Shown here one piece after another: positions 25,519 through 34,259 of a stretch of 64,000 nucleotides of DNA (position 1 is its first letter; each line of letters opens with the position of its first letter). The translations under genes were made by a program, and so were the position numbers. Location of the stretch: NCBI RefSeq assembly GCF_016889705.1, contig NZ_CP069526.1, positions 7,389,001 to 7,453,000 on the forward strand, read 5' to 3'. Origin of the DNA: Amycolatopsis sp. FDAARGOS 1241. Its GTDB lineage: Bacteria > Actinomycetota > Actinomycetes > Mycobacteriales > Pseudonocardiaceae. The notes below the pieces were generated by a model. The model worked only from the letters and a program-made list of their open reading frames with translations. It was not told the DNA's origin and did no database searches.

Positions 25519-26241
25519 TCAGAACCCCAGCGGCAGCACCAGCTTCAGCTGCGTCGTCCGCACCGGTTTGCCGTCGACGGGAGTGGTGCCGGGTGGGGTG
25601 CCGGCATCCGGTTGGATGCCGCCGGCGGCGATGCGGTCCAGGGTGCGCAGGCCGGGTGCGCCGACGGTGCCGAAAACGGTGTAGCCGGGCAACAGGCTGG
25701 AGTCGCCGTAGACGAGGAAGAACTGGCTGCCGTTGGTGTCCGGGCCGGCGTTGGCCATGGCGAGCAGGCCACGGGAGTACGTGCGGCGCTGCCCCGTCGG
25801 GTCGTTCGGCGCCGGCGGGAGCGTGGTGGGCAGTTCGTCGCGGAAGCTGTAGCCCGGGCCGCCCTCGCCGGTGGCCGACGGGTCGCCGCACTGGAGGACC
25901 TTGAGGGTCGGGTACGCGGTGAGGCGGTGGCAGATCGTGCGGTTGAAGAAGCCGTGGCGGCCAGGTGCAGGAAGCTCCGCACGGTGCACGGCGCCTCCGC
26001 GCGGTCGAGCCGCAGCGGGAGCGGGCCCTGGTTGGTGAGCACGGCGACGTCGACCCCGCCCCGGTCGGGCGTGTGGCGCGGGTCGGGTGGCAGCGGGACG
26101 GGGCGGGCGGCGGGCTCGTCCGGCGTCTCGGTGTACTGGCAGGCGCCGTGCGTGGTGCGCGCCGGCGCGGCTTGCGCGGCCGGGACCCCCGGCGGCGAAC
26201 AGGGCGCCGACGGCCAGCGCGGTGACAAGGAACCTCTTCAT
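25519..26241 (-). pseudogene. Exported cyclophilin-type peptidyl-prolyl isomerase, frameshifted
   Basis: Three stretches in two frames form one protein. A signal peptide starts MKRFLVTALAVGALFAAG. A shifted segment runs from AQAAPARTTHGACQYTETPDEP to APCTVRSFLHLA, and the original frame resumes at HGFFNRTICHRLTAYPTLKVLQCGDPSATGEGGPGYSF through to SQFFLVYGDS and YTVFGTV. The combined sequence matches secreted actinobacterial PpiA/PpiB-like cyclophilins. Two compensating one-base-type shifts are needed, near a C/G run about 26185 and near 25960. As written no full enzyme is made. Sequencing error is the main alternative, but the two neighbours are also broken. Confidence 0.82.
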
Positions 26242-26364
26242 CGTGGTAACTCTCCCGTTCGAGAACCGCAGTACAGGAAGGTCCGGACCACCCGGCTTCC
26301 AGCGAAATCGGGGCCTCACGAAACGCTGACCGGCTCCTGACAACTGTTCCCTGGCGTTCCGCGC

Positions 26365-27369
26365 ATGATCACCCGAATCTTCTTCACCGTGGTGGCGGCC
26401 GCCTCCGTCGCGGTCGTGGCGCCGAGCGTCGCGTCCGCCGCGACCGGTCCCCTCGTGCAGCCCCTGGCCCCCTCGCCCGCCGAGCAGCAGGCCGTGCTCG
26501 ACTACTGGCCCCCCGAACGGCTGAACGCCCTAACGCAACCGTCGTCGGGCAACCCGCCGAAGGCCGAGCCCGACGGGGCGCCGTGGACCCGGCCCGCCCC
26601 GACCGTCGGGCGGCTCTTCTTCACCGATCACGGTGCGGACGTCCAGCTGCACCGCCACGGTCGTCGACAGCGCCAACCGCAGCACGATCGTCACGGCCGG
26701 CCACTGCGTGAACAACACCGACCTCCGCGGGGAGAACAACGCGTGGAACGCCCACTCGATGTTCGTCCCGGGCTACCACGACGGGCAGGCGCCCTACGGG
26801 AAGTTCGTCGCCCGCGCCGGCGTCGCGGACCGCACTTGGCTGCGGAACGACCAGATCGACGCCCGGAAGTCCGACACGTACGACCAGGCCTTCGTCGTCC
26901 TCGATGCCGGCGCCGACGGCCGACCGGTACAGGACACCGTCGGCGCCGCCCAGCACCTGGGTTTCGACCTGCCCGGCGACACGGGCGTGCACCAGTTCGG
27001 CTACCCGCGCGCCGCCGGCGAGCCCGCACGCGAAGGCCTGCCCGAATACACGGGCGCCCGCCTCGCTTTCTGCCACGGCCCCGCCCGCCACTGGCCGGGC
27101 ACCCCGGACGCCCCCGACTCCGCCGACCAGTGGGGCACCGCCTGCGTCATGGGCGGCGGCTCCAGCGGCGGTTCCCGCCCCCGCGACTTCGACCCGGCAA
27201 GACTTCGACCCGGCGACCGGCGTGGGCACCGTCGTCGGCGACAACACGCACGCCGGCTTCTTCGACGCGTCGGCAAGCCGTGCACCGCACCCGACGGCTG
27301 CACGCGGTACCTGGTGGGCCCGCAGTTCAGCGACGCGGTGACGAAGCCGTTGTACGAAGCAGCACAACA
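26365..27369 (+). pseudogene. Secreted trypsin-like serine protease, multiply frameshifted
   Basis: The reading starts with a good signal peptide (MITRIFFTVVAAASVAVVAPSVASA) and a propeptide to RLFFTDHGAD. A one-base shift near 26640 leads into CTATVVDSANRSTIVTAGHCV, the chymotrypsin-family histidine motif. The frame continues to GTACVMGGGSSGGS, the serine motif. A 16-base tandem duplication at 27185-27216 shifts it again into DPATGVGTVVGDNTHAGFFDAS. A further one-base loss near 27275 is needed for KPCTAPDGCTRYLVGPQFSDAVTKPLY. At least three lesions make this a clear pseudogene unless the assembly is wrong throughout this stretch. Confidence 0.85.
27185..27216. repeat. 16-base tandem duplication in the protease pseudogene
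   Basis: The unit GACTTCGACCCGGCAA is followed at once by GACTTCGACCCGGCGA. Removing one unit restores the protease reading frame, so the duplication is an inactivating mutation. Confidence 0.85.
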
Positions 27370-27378
27370 CGCCCGATC

Positions 27379-27828
27379 TCACGCCGCATCGTCCACCACA
27401 CCCCACCACGGGAAGTCCCGCGCCCGGGTGGCCGCCACGAGCCGTTGCCGGCTGCGCAGCTCTTTCGCCTCCTGCCGCGCGGCATCGCTGTTCGCGGCAT
27501 CGCGCGGCGGGAACTGGACGGCCGGCACTGCCCGGAAGTCGGGCCCCTTCGCGCGGTGCACGGTGCCCACCTTCATGCGGTCGTCGGACGCGCCCGTGTG
27601 GTGTTCGAGGCTCTGCGTCGCGATGCCCGAACCTTCGAGCAGGCGGCGGCGTTCGTCGGCGTCGTGCTTGCTGAAGGTGATGAGCGCGGTGTGCCCGTGC
27701 GGCAGGTCCCGCCCCGCGTCGGTCAGGTTGATAGGAAAGAGGGTCGTGGTGATCTTCGCCGGGATGCACCCGGATGCCGCAGCCGCCTGCACATGCACTG
27801 GCGCACAAAAAACGAGCCGGGCGGCCAC
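27379..27828 (-). pseudogene. UvrD/Rep-type helicase C-terminal remnant
   Basis: The frame encodes 149 residues with helicase superfamily 1 C-terminal features. ALITFSKHDADERRRLLEGSGI is followed by VGTVHRAKGPDFRAV (motif V region), then RQRLVAATRARD (motif VI, where the conserved Arg contacts ATP). Walker A and all N-terminal motifs are missing, and the end after FPWWGVV is short. It is therefore only a fragment. It abuts the protease pseudogene tail to tail. The remainder of the helicase is not in this window, which suggests deletion or rearrangement. Confidence 0.68.
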
Positions 27829-27858
27829 CAGGCCACCCGGCTCGACAAGACCGCAGGA

Positions 27859-29046
27859 TCAGGCAGAAGGCACCCGCAGCAGCAGCGCGTCACCCTGACC
27901 GCCGCCACCGCACAGGGCCGCGGCGCCCAGGCCGCCGCCGCGACGGCGTAGCTCGTGCACCAGGTGCACCGCCAGCCGCGCACCCGAGGCGCCGATCGGA
28001 TGGCCCAGGGCGATCGCGCCGCCGTTCACGTTGACCTTCGACGGGTCCAGGCCCAGCTTCTCGCTCGACACCACACCGACGGCGGCGAACGCCTCGTTGA
28101 TCTCCACGAGGTCCAGGTCGCTCACGTCCAGCTTCGCCTTGGCCAGCGCCTTGCGGATCGCGTTCGACGGCTGCTCGTGCAGGGAGGCGTCCGGGCCCGC
28201 GACCACGCCGTGCGCGCCGATCTCGGCCAGCGGCGTGAGGCCCAGCTGCGCGGCTTTCTCGGGGCTCGCCACGATGACCGCGGCGGCGCCGTCGGAGATC
28301 TGGGAGGACGAGCCGGCGGTGATGGTGCCGTCGGAGGCGAAGGCGGGGCGCAGCTTGCCCAGCCCGTCGACCGTCGTGTCGGCGCGGACGCCCTCATCGG
28401 TGGAAAAGACGATCGGGTCGCCCTTGCGCTGCGGGATCGTGACCGGGGCGATCTCCTCGCGGAAGAATCCGGCCTCGATGGCGGCGGCGGCGCGCTGGTG
28501 CGAGCGCGCGGAGAACTCGTCCTGCTGCTCGCGCGTGATGCCGTAGCGGGCGTTGTGCTTCTCCGTCGACGCGCCCATCGCGACCTGGTCGAACGCGCAG
28601 AACAGCCCGTCGTAGGCCATGTGGTCGAGCATGGTGACGTCGCCGTACTTGAAGCCGCCGCGGGACTTCGGCAGCAGGTGCGGTGCCTGCGTCATCGACT
28701 CCTGACCGCCGGCCACGACGAGGTCGAACTCGCCGGCGCGGATGAGCTGGTCGGCGAGCGCGATGGCGTCGAGGCCGGACAGGCAGACCTTGTTGATGGT
28801 CAGCGCCGGCACGTCCATCGGGATGCCCGCGGCCACCGCGGCCTGCCGAGCCGGGATCTGGCCCGCACCAGCGGTGAGGACCTGGCCCATGATCGTGTAC
28901 TCGACCTCGGACGGCGACACCCCGGCCCGCTCCAGCGCGGCCTTGATCGCGACCCCGCCGAGCTGCGCTCCTGAGAAGTCCTTCAACGAACCGAGGAGCC
29001 GCCCGATGGGGGTACGGGCAGCGCCCAGGATCACGGAACCGGACAC
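27859..29046 (-). CDS. Acetyl-CoA acetyltransferase (thiolase)
   Basis: This is a 395-residue thiolase. Catalytic residues are present: Cys88 in [14 protein letters not shown], His in [16 protein letters not shown], and the second Cys in [15 protein letters not shown] at the C-terminus. The [12 protein letters not shown] and NEAFA motifs are also present. It condenses or cleaves acetoacetyl-CoA. The GTG start follows GGGAGGACG. It is divergent from methylmalonyl-CoA epimerase across a 130-base gap holding a palindrome. It could also serve as a beta-ketothiolase in fatty acid breakdown. Confidence 0.94.
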   Translation of the reverse strand: MSGSVILGAARTPIGRLLGSLKDFSGAQLGGVAIKAALERAGVSPSEVEYTIMGQVLTAGAGQIPARQAAVAAGIPMDVPALTINKVCLSGLDAIALADQLIRAGEFDLVVAGGQESMTQAPHLLPKSRGGFKYGDVTMLDHMAYDGLFCAFDQVAMGASTEKHNARYGITREQQDEFSARSHQRAAAAIEAGFFREEIAPVTIPQRKGDPIVFSTDEGVRADTTVDGLGKLRPAFASDGTITAGSSSQISDGAAAVIVASPEKAAQLGLTPLAEIGAHGVVAGPDASLHEQPSNAIRKALAKAKLDVSDLDLVEINEAFAAVGVVSSEKLGLDPSKVNVNGGAIALGHPIGASGARLAVHLVHELRRRGGGLGAAALCGGGGQGDALLLRVPSA

Positions 29047-29143
29047 GTCGTCCTCCCAAGAATTCCGAACACCTACGGTTTGTCGACTCTACCCGCGTCC
29101 GGGCTGTCTTGATTGAGCCAGTGTGAGGGGACGCACGTCACCT

Positions 29144-29160
29144 CCGGGCGATTCGCCCGG
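29144..29160. promoter_or_regulatory. 17-base palindrome between thiolase and epimerase genes
   Basis: CCGGGCGA-T-TCGCCCGG is a perfect inverted repeat in the divergent promoter region, 16 bases before the epimerase ATG. It is a candidate operator; no matching regulator is assigned. Confidence 0.4.
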
Positions 29161-29176
29161 CGCCTATCCTGCCCCC

Positions 29177-29647
29177 ATGAACCCTGCCTCCATGAACACC
29201 GACGCGCGGGCCGTGCTCAAGCCGTTCGTGACGGCCATCGACCACGTCGGCATCGCCGTGCCCGACCTCGACGAGGCCATCGCGTTCCACTCGGAGCACT
29301 TCGGCCTGGAGGTCGCGCACCAGGAGGTGAACGAGGAGCAGGGCGTCCGCGAGGCCATGCTGCGCGCGCCCGGCACCGCGGGCACCGAGACGATGATCCA
29401 GCTCCTCGCGCCGCTGCGCGAGGACTCGACCATCGCGAAGTTCCTCGGCCGCAGCGGGCCGGGTCTGCAGCAGCTCGCCTTCCGCGTGTCCGATGTGGAC
29501 GCCGCCGCGGCCGCGCTGCGCGAACAGGGCCTGCGGCTGCTGTACGACGAGGCCAAGCGCGGCACGTCGAACAGCCGCGTGAACTTCGTGCACCCCAAGG
29601 ACGCCGGGGGCGTACTCATCGAACTCGTGGAGCCCGCCGCGCACTGA
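29177..29647 (+). CDS. mce: Methylmalonyl-CoA epimerase
   Basis: The protein of 156 residues has a vicinal-oxygen-chelate fold: AIDHVGIAVPDLDEAIAFHSEHFG starts the first module and holds a metal histidine. Next come MIQLLAPL and GPGLQQLAFRVSDVDAAAAAL, with NFVHPKDAGGVLIELVEP at the end. It interconverts the (S) and (R) forms of methylmalonyl-CoA between propionyl-CoA carboxylase and the B12 mutase. Two in-frame ATGs lie at 29177 and 29192; the first is used here. Neither mutase nor carboxylase is in the window. Confidence 0.94.
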   Translation: MNPASMNTDARAVLKPFVTAIDHVGIAVPDLDEAIAFHSEHFGLEVAHQEVNEEQGVREAMLRAPGTAGTETMIQLLAPLREDSTIAKFLGRSGPGLQQLAFRVSDVDAAAAALREQGLRLLYDEAKRGTSNSRVNFVHPKDAGGVLIELVEPAAH

Positions 29648-29649
29648 GC

Positions 29650-30222
29650 TCAGTCGGTGCGCGCCTTCGCGGACAGGGCGTTGGCGAGGAACGTCAGCTC
29701 GCCGTCGAACTCGGCGGGCCGGTCGTCGCCGGAGTGGCGGGCCGTGGCGTGGCGGTGGCTGACGGCGCGGGCCAGCAGGCCAGACGCGCTGTCGATGTCC
29801 GCGACGGCGAGCCGCCCGCCGGTCGCGGCGACGATCACCGAGTGCACGAGCCGCACGAGCTGCTGGAAGCGGTCGCCGAGGGCGTCGCGCACGACGTGGT
29901 GGGTGTCGGCCTCGCGCCAGAGCAGGTGCGACAGGCCGAGTGAACCCGTGAAACGCCGGTCGAGCTCCGAGACGAGCCGGCGCAGCGACCCCGCGAGGTC
30001 ACCGGGCACGACCACCGCCGACGGCTCGATGTGCTCGTCGGGCAGGCGATCGACCAATGCGGCCAGGAGATCGGACTTGCGGCGGAAGTAGTAGTGGACG
30101 AGACCCTTCGGCACCCCGGCGCGCTCAGCGATGCGGGACGTCGGGGTGGCGTCGAAGCCGGACTCGGCGAAGAGCGCTTCCGCCGCGCACAGGATCCGCT
30201 CCCTCGCCGAGTCCTCCGTCAT
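29650..30222 (-). CDS. TetR family transcriptional regulator
   Basis: This is a 190-residue TetR protein. The DNA-binding helices are RERILCAAEALFAESGFDATPTSRIAERAGVPKGLVHYYFRRKSDLLAALV. The C-terminal half is a divergent ligand-binding domain. The ATG beginning MTEDSARERI follows GGAGCTGAC; an upstream in-frame start would add a non-homologous leader. It is ten bases downstream of the SPW protein gene on the same strand and is probably cotranscribed. It may regulate that operon. It converges on the epimerase gene. Confidence 0.92.
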   Translation of the reverse strand: MTEDSARERILCAAEALFAESGFDATPTSRIAERAGVPKGLVHYYFRRKSDLLAALVDRLPDEHIEPSAVVVPGDLAGSLRRLVSELDRRFTGSLGLSHLLWREADTHHVVRDALGDRFQQLVRLVHSVIVAATGGRLAVADIDSASGLLARAVSHRHATARHSGDDRPAEFDGELTFLANALSAKARTD

Positions 30223-30232
30223 GTCAGCTCCT

Positions 30233-30601
30233 TCAGTGCTGCCCCGCCGTCCGGTGGGCGGCGTTGGCCATCGGCATCGCGGCTGCGCCGGCGATGATCG
30301 TGAGCGCACCGGCGACCCAGGACGTCCAGGACGCCCCGTTGAACCCGGTGTACCCCATCACCCACGGGGCGATGAACAGCAACACCCCGAGGACGACCTG
30401 AATGCCTTCGCCGTAGACCGCACCCGGTGCCGCGAGCGAAACCAGGCCGTCGATGGCGATCAGCGCACCGAGGACCACCATCGTCCACACCGTCATCGTG
30501 TTCGTGCTCAGCCAAAGGGGTGAAAGAGCGGCGACAACACCGATGACGACTTCGGCCCAGTCATGGGGCCTCGTCCAGGCGCGCGTCGAGACTTCACTCA
30601 T
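30233..30601 (-). CDS. SPW repeat membrane protein
   Basis: This 122-residue protein has four short membrane helices in two repeats. HDWAEVVIGVVAALSPLWL is the first, and QVVLGVLLFIAPWVMGY the second; each carries the S/A-P-W/L signature of the SPW family. The function of this family is unknown. It is followed closely by the TetR gene, which suggests regulated expression, perhaps in envelope stress. Confidence 0.87.
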   Translation of the reverse strand: MSEVSTRAWTRPHDWAEVVIGVVAALSPLWLSTNTMTVWTMVVLGALIAIDGLVSLAAPGAVYGEGIQVVLGVLLFIAPWVMGYTGFNGASWTSWVAGALTIIAGAAAMPMANAAHRTAGQH

Positions 30602-30826
30602 TCGTGCTCACCTCCGCGGAGAACTCGCTGTTCAGGATGTTTCCCTGGTTCGATCATGCGCCTTGGTTGGCCAGCCGGTCAAGAATGGTTCATCACAGTT
30701 CCGTTGAGACTGCTTTCGTCGGAGGTCCGAGCCATCGGGCTACTGTGTTCGGCCGCTCGGCGCACGCTCGCGAGGACAGCGTGGGTGCTCACCCGTCCGT
30801 GACCGCGTTGCGACTACGGTAGGGCC

Positions 30827-32023
30827 ATGAGCCTTGGCGAGGAACGGGAGCTTGTGCCGCTGGGAGCCGGCTTCGACGTGGCGAAGCGCGGGTACAGCCG
30901 AGCGCAGGTCGACGAACATCTGGAACGGCTGGACGCCGATCTGAAGATGCTCACCGCCGACCGCGACGCCGCCATCGCCCAGGCGGGTGATCTGGCCAGG
31001 CAGCTGGAGATCGCGCGCGGTGAGATCGCGGACCTGCGCGGCCAGGTCGACCGCCTGGCGCAGCCGCCGACGAGCGTCGAAGGCCTGTCCGAGCGCCTGC
31101 AGCGCATGTTGCGGCTGGCGCAGGACGAGGCCGCCGACACGCGGGCGCGCGCCGAGGCCGAGGCCGGTCACATCCGCGCCAAGGCGGAGACCGACGCGAG
31201 CGCCATGCGCGCCCGTTACGAGCAGCTCCTCACCGAGCTCGACCTGCGGCGCAAGGAGATGGAGGCCGAGCACCGCAAGGTGCTGGAGGACGCCCGAGCC
31301 GAGGCCAAGTCGATCACCGACAAGGCCGAAGCCGAGCGCCAGAAGCTCGACGCCGAGTCCGAGGCCCGCCGCACGCAGGTCGAAGAGGACTTCGAGATCG
31401 CGATGGCCGCGCGTCGCACCGAGGCGATGCGCGTGCTGGCCGAGCAGGAGGCCGCGTCGAAGGCCGAGGCCGAACGCCGCGTGCGCGAAGCGGCCGAGGA
31501 CGCAGCCGCCATCCGCGCCAAGGTGCTGGAAGAAGAAACCGCAGCCCGCGCCGAGATCGACCGGCGCCAGCGCGAGTCCGTGGCCGACGCGAACAAGCGC
31601 AAGCAGGACTCGATCACCGAGGCCAACGCTCGTCTCGCCGAAGCCGCCGACGAGGCGCGCCGCCGCGTCCGCACGGCCACCGACGAGTCCAACCGGCGCA
31701 TCACCCAGGCCAACGAGCGGGTCGAAACGCTGCGCAACGTCCGCACCAGCCTGGCCGACCAGGTCCGCCAGGCCCGCACCGTGCTGGCCGAAGCCCACCA
31801 CGTCCTGGGCGAAACGGACACGCACATCCCGGCGGACATCAAGGCCGCGCCGGCGCCGGCGAAGAAGCCGGCCGACGCTCCGGCCAAGCCGGCCGACTCG
31901 GGCTCGGGTTCGGGTTCGATGCAGGGCGACGTCGAGAAGACGGTCCGCCTCAACACCGCCGACGTGCCGAAGGCAAAGGTCCAGGCCCAGCCCTCCCCGA
32001 GCCCCGGCAAGCGCACCGACTGA
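30827..32023 (+). CDS. DivIVA-domain coiled-coil protein (Scy/FilP-like)
   Basis: The protein of 398 residues begins with a DivIVA-type segment (FDVAKRGYSRAQVDEHLERLDADLKML). It then runs almost unbroken as an Ala/Glu/Arg-rich coiled coil to about residue 330 (for example ARAEAEAGHIRAKAETDASAMRARYEQ). The tail is Pro/Ala/Ser-rich. This layout is typical of actinobacterial polarity and cytoskeletal proteins that associate with DivIVA at growing poles; some are mislabelled cellulose-binding proteins. It stands alone, with a repeat-filled gap after it. Confidence 0.86.
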   Translation: MSLGEERELVPLGAGFDVAKRGYSRAQVDEHLERLDADLKMLTADRDAAIAQAGDLARQLEIARGEIADLRGQVDRLAQPPTSVEGLSERLQRMLRLAQDEAADTRARAEAEAGHIRAKAETDASAMRARYEQLLTELDLRRKEMEAEHRKVLEDARAEAKSITDKAEAERQKLDAESEARRTQVEEDFEIAMAARRTEAMRVLAEQEAASKAEAERRVREAAEDAAAIRAKVLEEETAARAEIDRRQRESVADANKRKQDSITEANARLAEAADEARRRVRTATDESNRRITQANERVETLRNVRTSLADQVRQARTVLAEAHHVLGETDTHIPADIKAAPAPAKKPADAPAKPADSGSGSGSMQGDVEKTVRLNTADVPKAKVQAQPSPSPGKRTD

Positions 32024-32171
32024 TCAAGCCGGCGCAGGCGCGCAGCGCCGCCGGACGCCGCCATTCCCGCACGGCGCCGTTGGGGCACACCCGCGCGGCA
32101 GGCCTGAGAATCCCCGGTGGCGCCGGCTGACGACCCCGACCTGGGTGCCACCCACGCGAACCGGCTGGGCA

Positions 32172-32223
32172 CCGTCGTCCCCGCACGGCGCCGCCAGGCT
32201 TGCGCCGGCGTGGCCAGGCCGAA
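32172..32223. repeat. Imperfect 52-base repeat, copy A
   Basis: It shares a 21-base left block (one substitution) and an identical 13-base right block with 32388-32438; the middle 17-18 bases differ. Confidence 0.6.
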
Positions 32224-32387
32224 GATGCGGCAGGGTCCCGGCGGCTGACGGAACAGACCGGCCAACTCACCCGGCCTAGGCACCGAACAGTCGCGGCATC
32301 CTTCTCGCACGGCACCGAGGGCGCCCGCCTCCGAAGTCATCGCGGGAATTCCTCCTTCACCTCGGCTGGTTGCGCCGAACAGCAGGG

Positions 32388-32438
32388 CCGTCGTCTCCGC
32401 ACGGCGCCAGTGGACTTTCTCCGAATGGCCAGGCCGAA
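32388..32438. repeat. Imperfect 51-base repeat, copy B
   Basis: This is the partner of copy A, 216 bases to the right and in the same orientation. Conserved ends with a variable centre suggest a structured or protein-bound element rather than coding repeats. Confidence 0.6.
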
Positions 32439-32698
32439 CGCGCCATGGGTGCCACCCGCTTGACCGACCGGACCGGCCACCACTCGCCGGCCAGCAGGCC
32501 AGGTGCCTCGTCGTCCTGAGCGGGCGCCGGCAGAGGTTCCGCGAGCTTGGCCAGCCCGACCACATCTGCGCCGGCCAGGGAATCCGGAGCGGTGCCCACC
32601 GTGCCCGGCACGATAACCGACTGGCGAGTAACCTTCCTCCGGAACAACCGACAAGAGGGGCGACGCCGCCCCGTTTCGGGATCGCCGGGAGGTTCTGG

Positions 32699-33148
32699 AT
32701 GGCTGTCTATCGGACCGTGGTGGTGGGGACGGACGGGTCGGATTCGTCGTTCGCCGCGGTGGATCGGGCGGCCGGGGTGGCCGCGGACGCCGGCGCGAAG
32801 CTGGTCGTGGTGTGCGCGTATTTCCCCGCCGGCAAGCACGACATCGAGAAGGCCCAGGACGAACTGGGTGACGAGGCGTACCAGGTCGTCGGCTCGGCCC
32901 CGGCCGAAGATACGCTCCAGAGCGCCCGCGACCGCGCGGCGAAGGCCGGCGCGGCGAACGTCGAGACGGTCGCCGTGAAGGGCGAGCCGGTGGAGACGCT
33001 GCGGAAGGTCGTGCACGACCGCAGCGCCGACCTGCTCGTGGTCGGCAACCGCGGGCTCAACACGCTGGCCGGGCGGATCCTCGGCTCGGTGCCGTCCGAG
33101 GTCGCGCGCAAGTCGGGTGTGGACGTGCTCATCGTGCACACCACCTGA
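32699..33148 (+). CDS. Universal stress protein A family protein
   Basis: This is a 149-residue single-domain USP. The start YRTVVVGTDGSDSSFAAVDRAA and the C-terminal ATP-binding loop VVGNRGLNTLAGRILGSVPSEVARKSGVDVLIVH carry the G-2X-G-9X-G-S/T pattern of ATP-binding members. Such proteins accumulate on stress or starvation. It has a GGGAGG ribosome site. A nucleotide cyclase gene begins three bases after its stop, so the two are probably one operon. A link between stress and cyclic nucleotide signalling is inferred from that. Confidence 0.95.
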   Translation: MAVYRTVVVGTDGSDSSFAAVDRAAGVAADAGAKLVVVCAYFPAGKHDIEKAQDELGDEAYQVVGSAPAEDTLQSARDRAAKAGAANVETVAVKGEPVETLRKVVHDRSADLLVVGNRGLNTLAGRILGSVPSEVARKSGVDVLIVHTT

Positions 33149-33151
33149 GCC

Positions 33152-34258
33152 GTGCCCGAATCCCCCGGCCTGCAGCAGCGCCTCGAGGAACTCCTCCTCG
33201 GCGGCCCCCGCAAGTACACGCGCCTCGAAGTCGCCCGGCGAGCCGGCGTGCCGGAAGAACGTTCACGCCGACTGTGGCGCGCCCTCGGGTTCGCGACCGC
33301 CGGAGACGACGAGGTGGTCTTCACCGATGCCGACGTCGAAGCCATGCGCACAGCCGACAACCTCGTGCAGTCGGGGCTCGTCGCGGGCAACCTCGAAGTC
33401 GCGGTGACGCGCGCGCTCGGCCAGCACCTGTCGCGCCTGGCCGAGTGGCAGGTGCACCTGCTGTGGTCGCTGATCACCGAGCATCCGGACCTGGCCCGCA
33501 CCGACCGCCAGGTGACGCGGCTGGTCGAGCGCCTCTTGCCCGAGCTGGAGCAGGTGCAGAGCTTCGTGTGGCGGCGCCACCTCGCGGCCTACGCGGGGCG
33601 CGCCTTCGCGGCCGACGACGACCTCGAAGCGCGCCCGCAGGTCGTCGGCTTCGTCGACATGGTGGGCTACACCAAGATGACCCGCCGGGTCGACGAAGAC
33701 GAACTCAGCACGGTGCTCGACGCGTTCGAGTCGCTGGCGGCCGGCGTCATCGCCGACCACCGCGGCCGCATCGTGAAGATGATCGGCGACGAGGTCTTCT
33801 ACGTGACGGACTCCCCAGCGTCCGGCGCGGAGATCGCACTGACGCTCGCGGAACGCGCGGCGGAATCCGACACCCTGCCCGCTGTGCGCGGCGGTCTGGC
33901 CTTCGGGCAGGTGCTTTCGCGCTTCGGCGACGTCTACGGCTCGGTCGTCAACCTCGCCGCCCGGCTGACGTCCGTCGCCCGGCCCGGCACCGTGCTCATC
34001 GACCGGGCGCTCGCGGCCGAGCTTGCCGAGGAGCCGGCGTTCGAGCTGCGCACCCGCCGGCCTGTCGCCGTGCGCGGCTACAACCGGCTGCGCCCGTCGG
34101 CCTTGCGACGCGCCAAAGACCGGCCGGCCGGGATGTTCGCCGCCTCCCAGGAACGCGCCGCCGAGATGATGGGCCTGCCGGACACGACCCGGGCCGCCTC
34201 CGAACCGGACACCCCGGACGACCGCACCGTCGGCCGGCGTGGCCGCCGGCGACGCTGA
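33152..34258 (+). CDS. Class III adenylate/guanylate cyclase with regulatory domain
   Basis: This is a 368-residue soluble protein. Residues 1-150 form a helical adenylate-cyclase regulatory domain (EVARRAGVPEERSRRLWRALGF). The catalytic domain has a metal aspartate at 169 (FVDMVGYTKMTRRV), the second metal aspartate in KMIGDEVFY, and transition-state residues in GDVYGSVVNLAARLTSVA. These key residues appear intact, so activity is expected. The start is a GTG three bases after the universal stress gene. It ends one base from the convergent paaE stop. Whether it makes cAMP or cGMP cannot be decided by eye. Confidence 0.92.
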   Translation: MPESPGLQQRLEELLLGGPRKYTRLEVARRAGVPEERSRRLWRALGFATAGDDEVVFTDADVEAMRTADNLVQSGLVAGNLEVAVTRALGQHLSRLAEWQVHLLWSLITEHPDLARTDRQVTRLVERLLPELEQVQSFVWRRHLAAYAGRAFAADDDLEARPQVVGFVDMVGYTKMTRRVDEDELSTVLDAFESLAAGVIADHRGRIVKMIGDEVFYVTDSPASGAEIALTLAERAAESDTLPAVRGGLAFGQVLSRFGDVYGSVVNLAARLTSVARPGTVLIDRALAAELAEEPAFELRTRRPVAVRGYNRLRPSALRRAKDRPAGMFAASQERAAEMMGLPDTTRAASEPDTPDDRTVGRRGRRRR

Positions 34259-34259
34259 G

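Larger units (their letters stand above)
32024..32698. other. Gene-free region with dispersed imperfect repeats
   Basis: I find no convincing protein in 675 bases on either strand. The region holds several short repeats: CGCACGGCGCC-like motifs near 32069, 32182, 32306 and 32399, GGGTGCCACCC at 32143-32153 and 32447-32457, and TGGCCAGGCCGAA at 32211-32223 and 32426-32438. The promoter and ribosome site (GGGAGG) of the universal stress gene lie at its right end. Confidence 0.6.

Noticed and set aside
30660..30690. Operator-like inverted sequence upstream of the SPW gene
   Set aside because: Only the outer four bases and an inner GGC/GCC pair; the middle does not match, so it is no better than chance in GC-rich DNA.
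31216..32565. Minus-strand frame covering the repeat region after the DivIVA-like gene
   Set aside because: Most of it lies antisense to the coiled-coil gene. The rest has low-complexity Arg/Gly/Ala content, no start signal and no motif.
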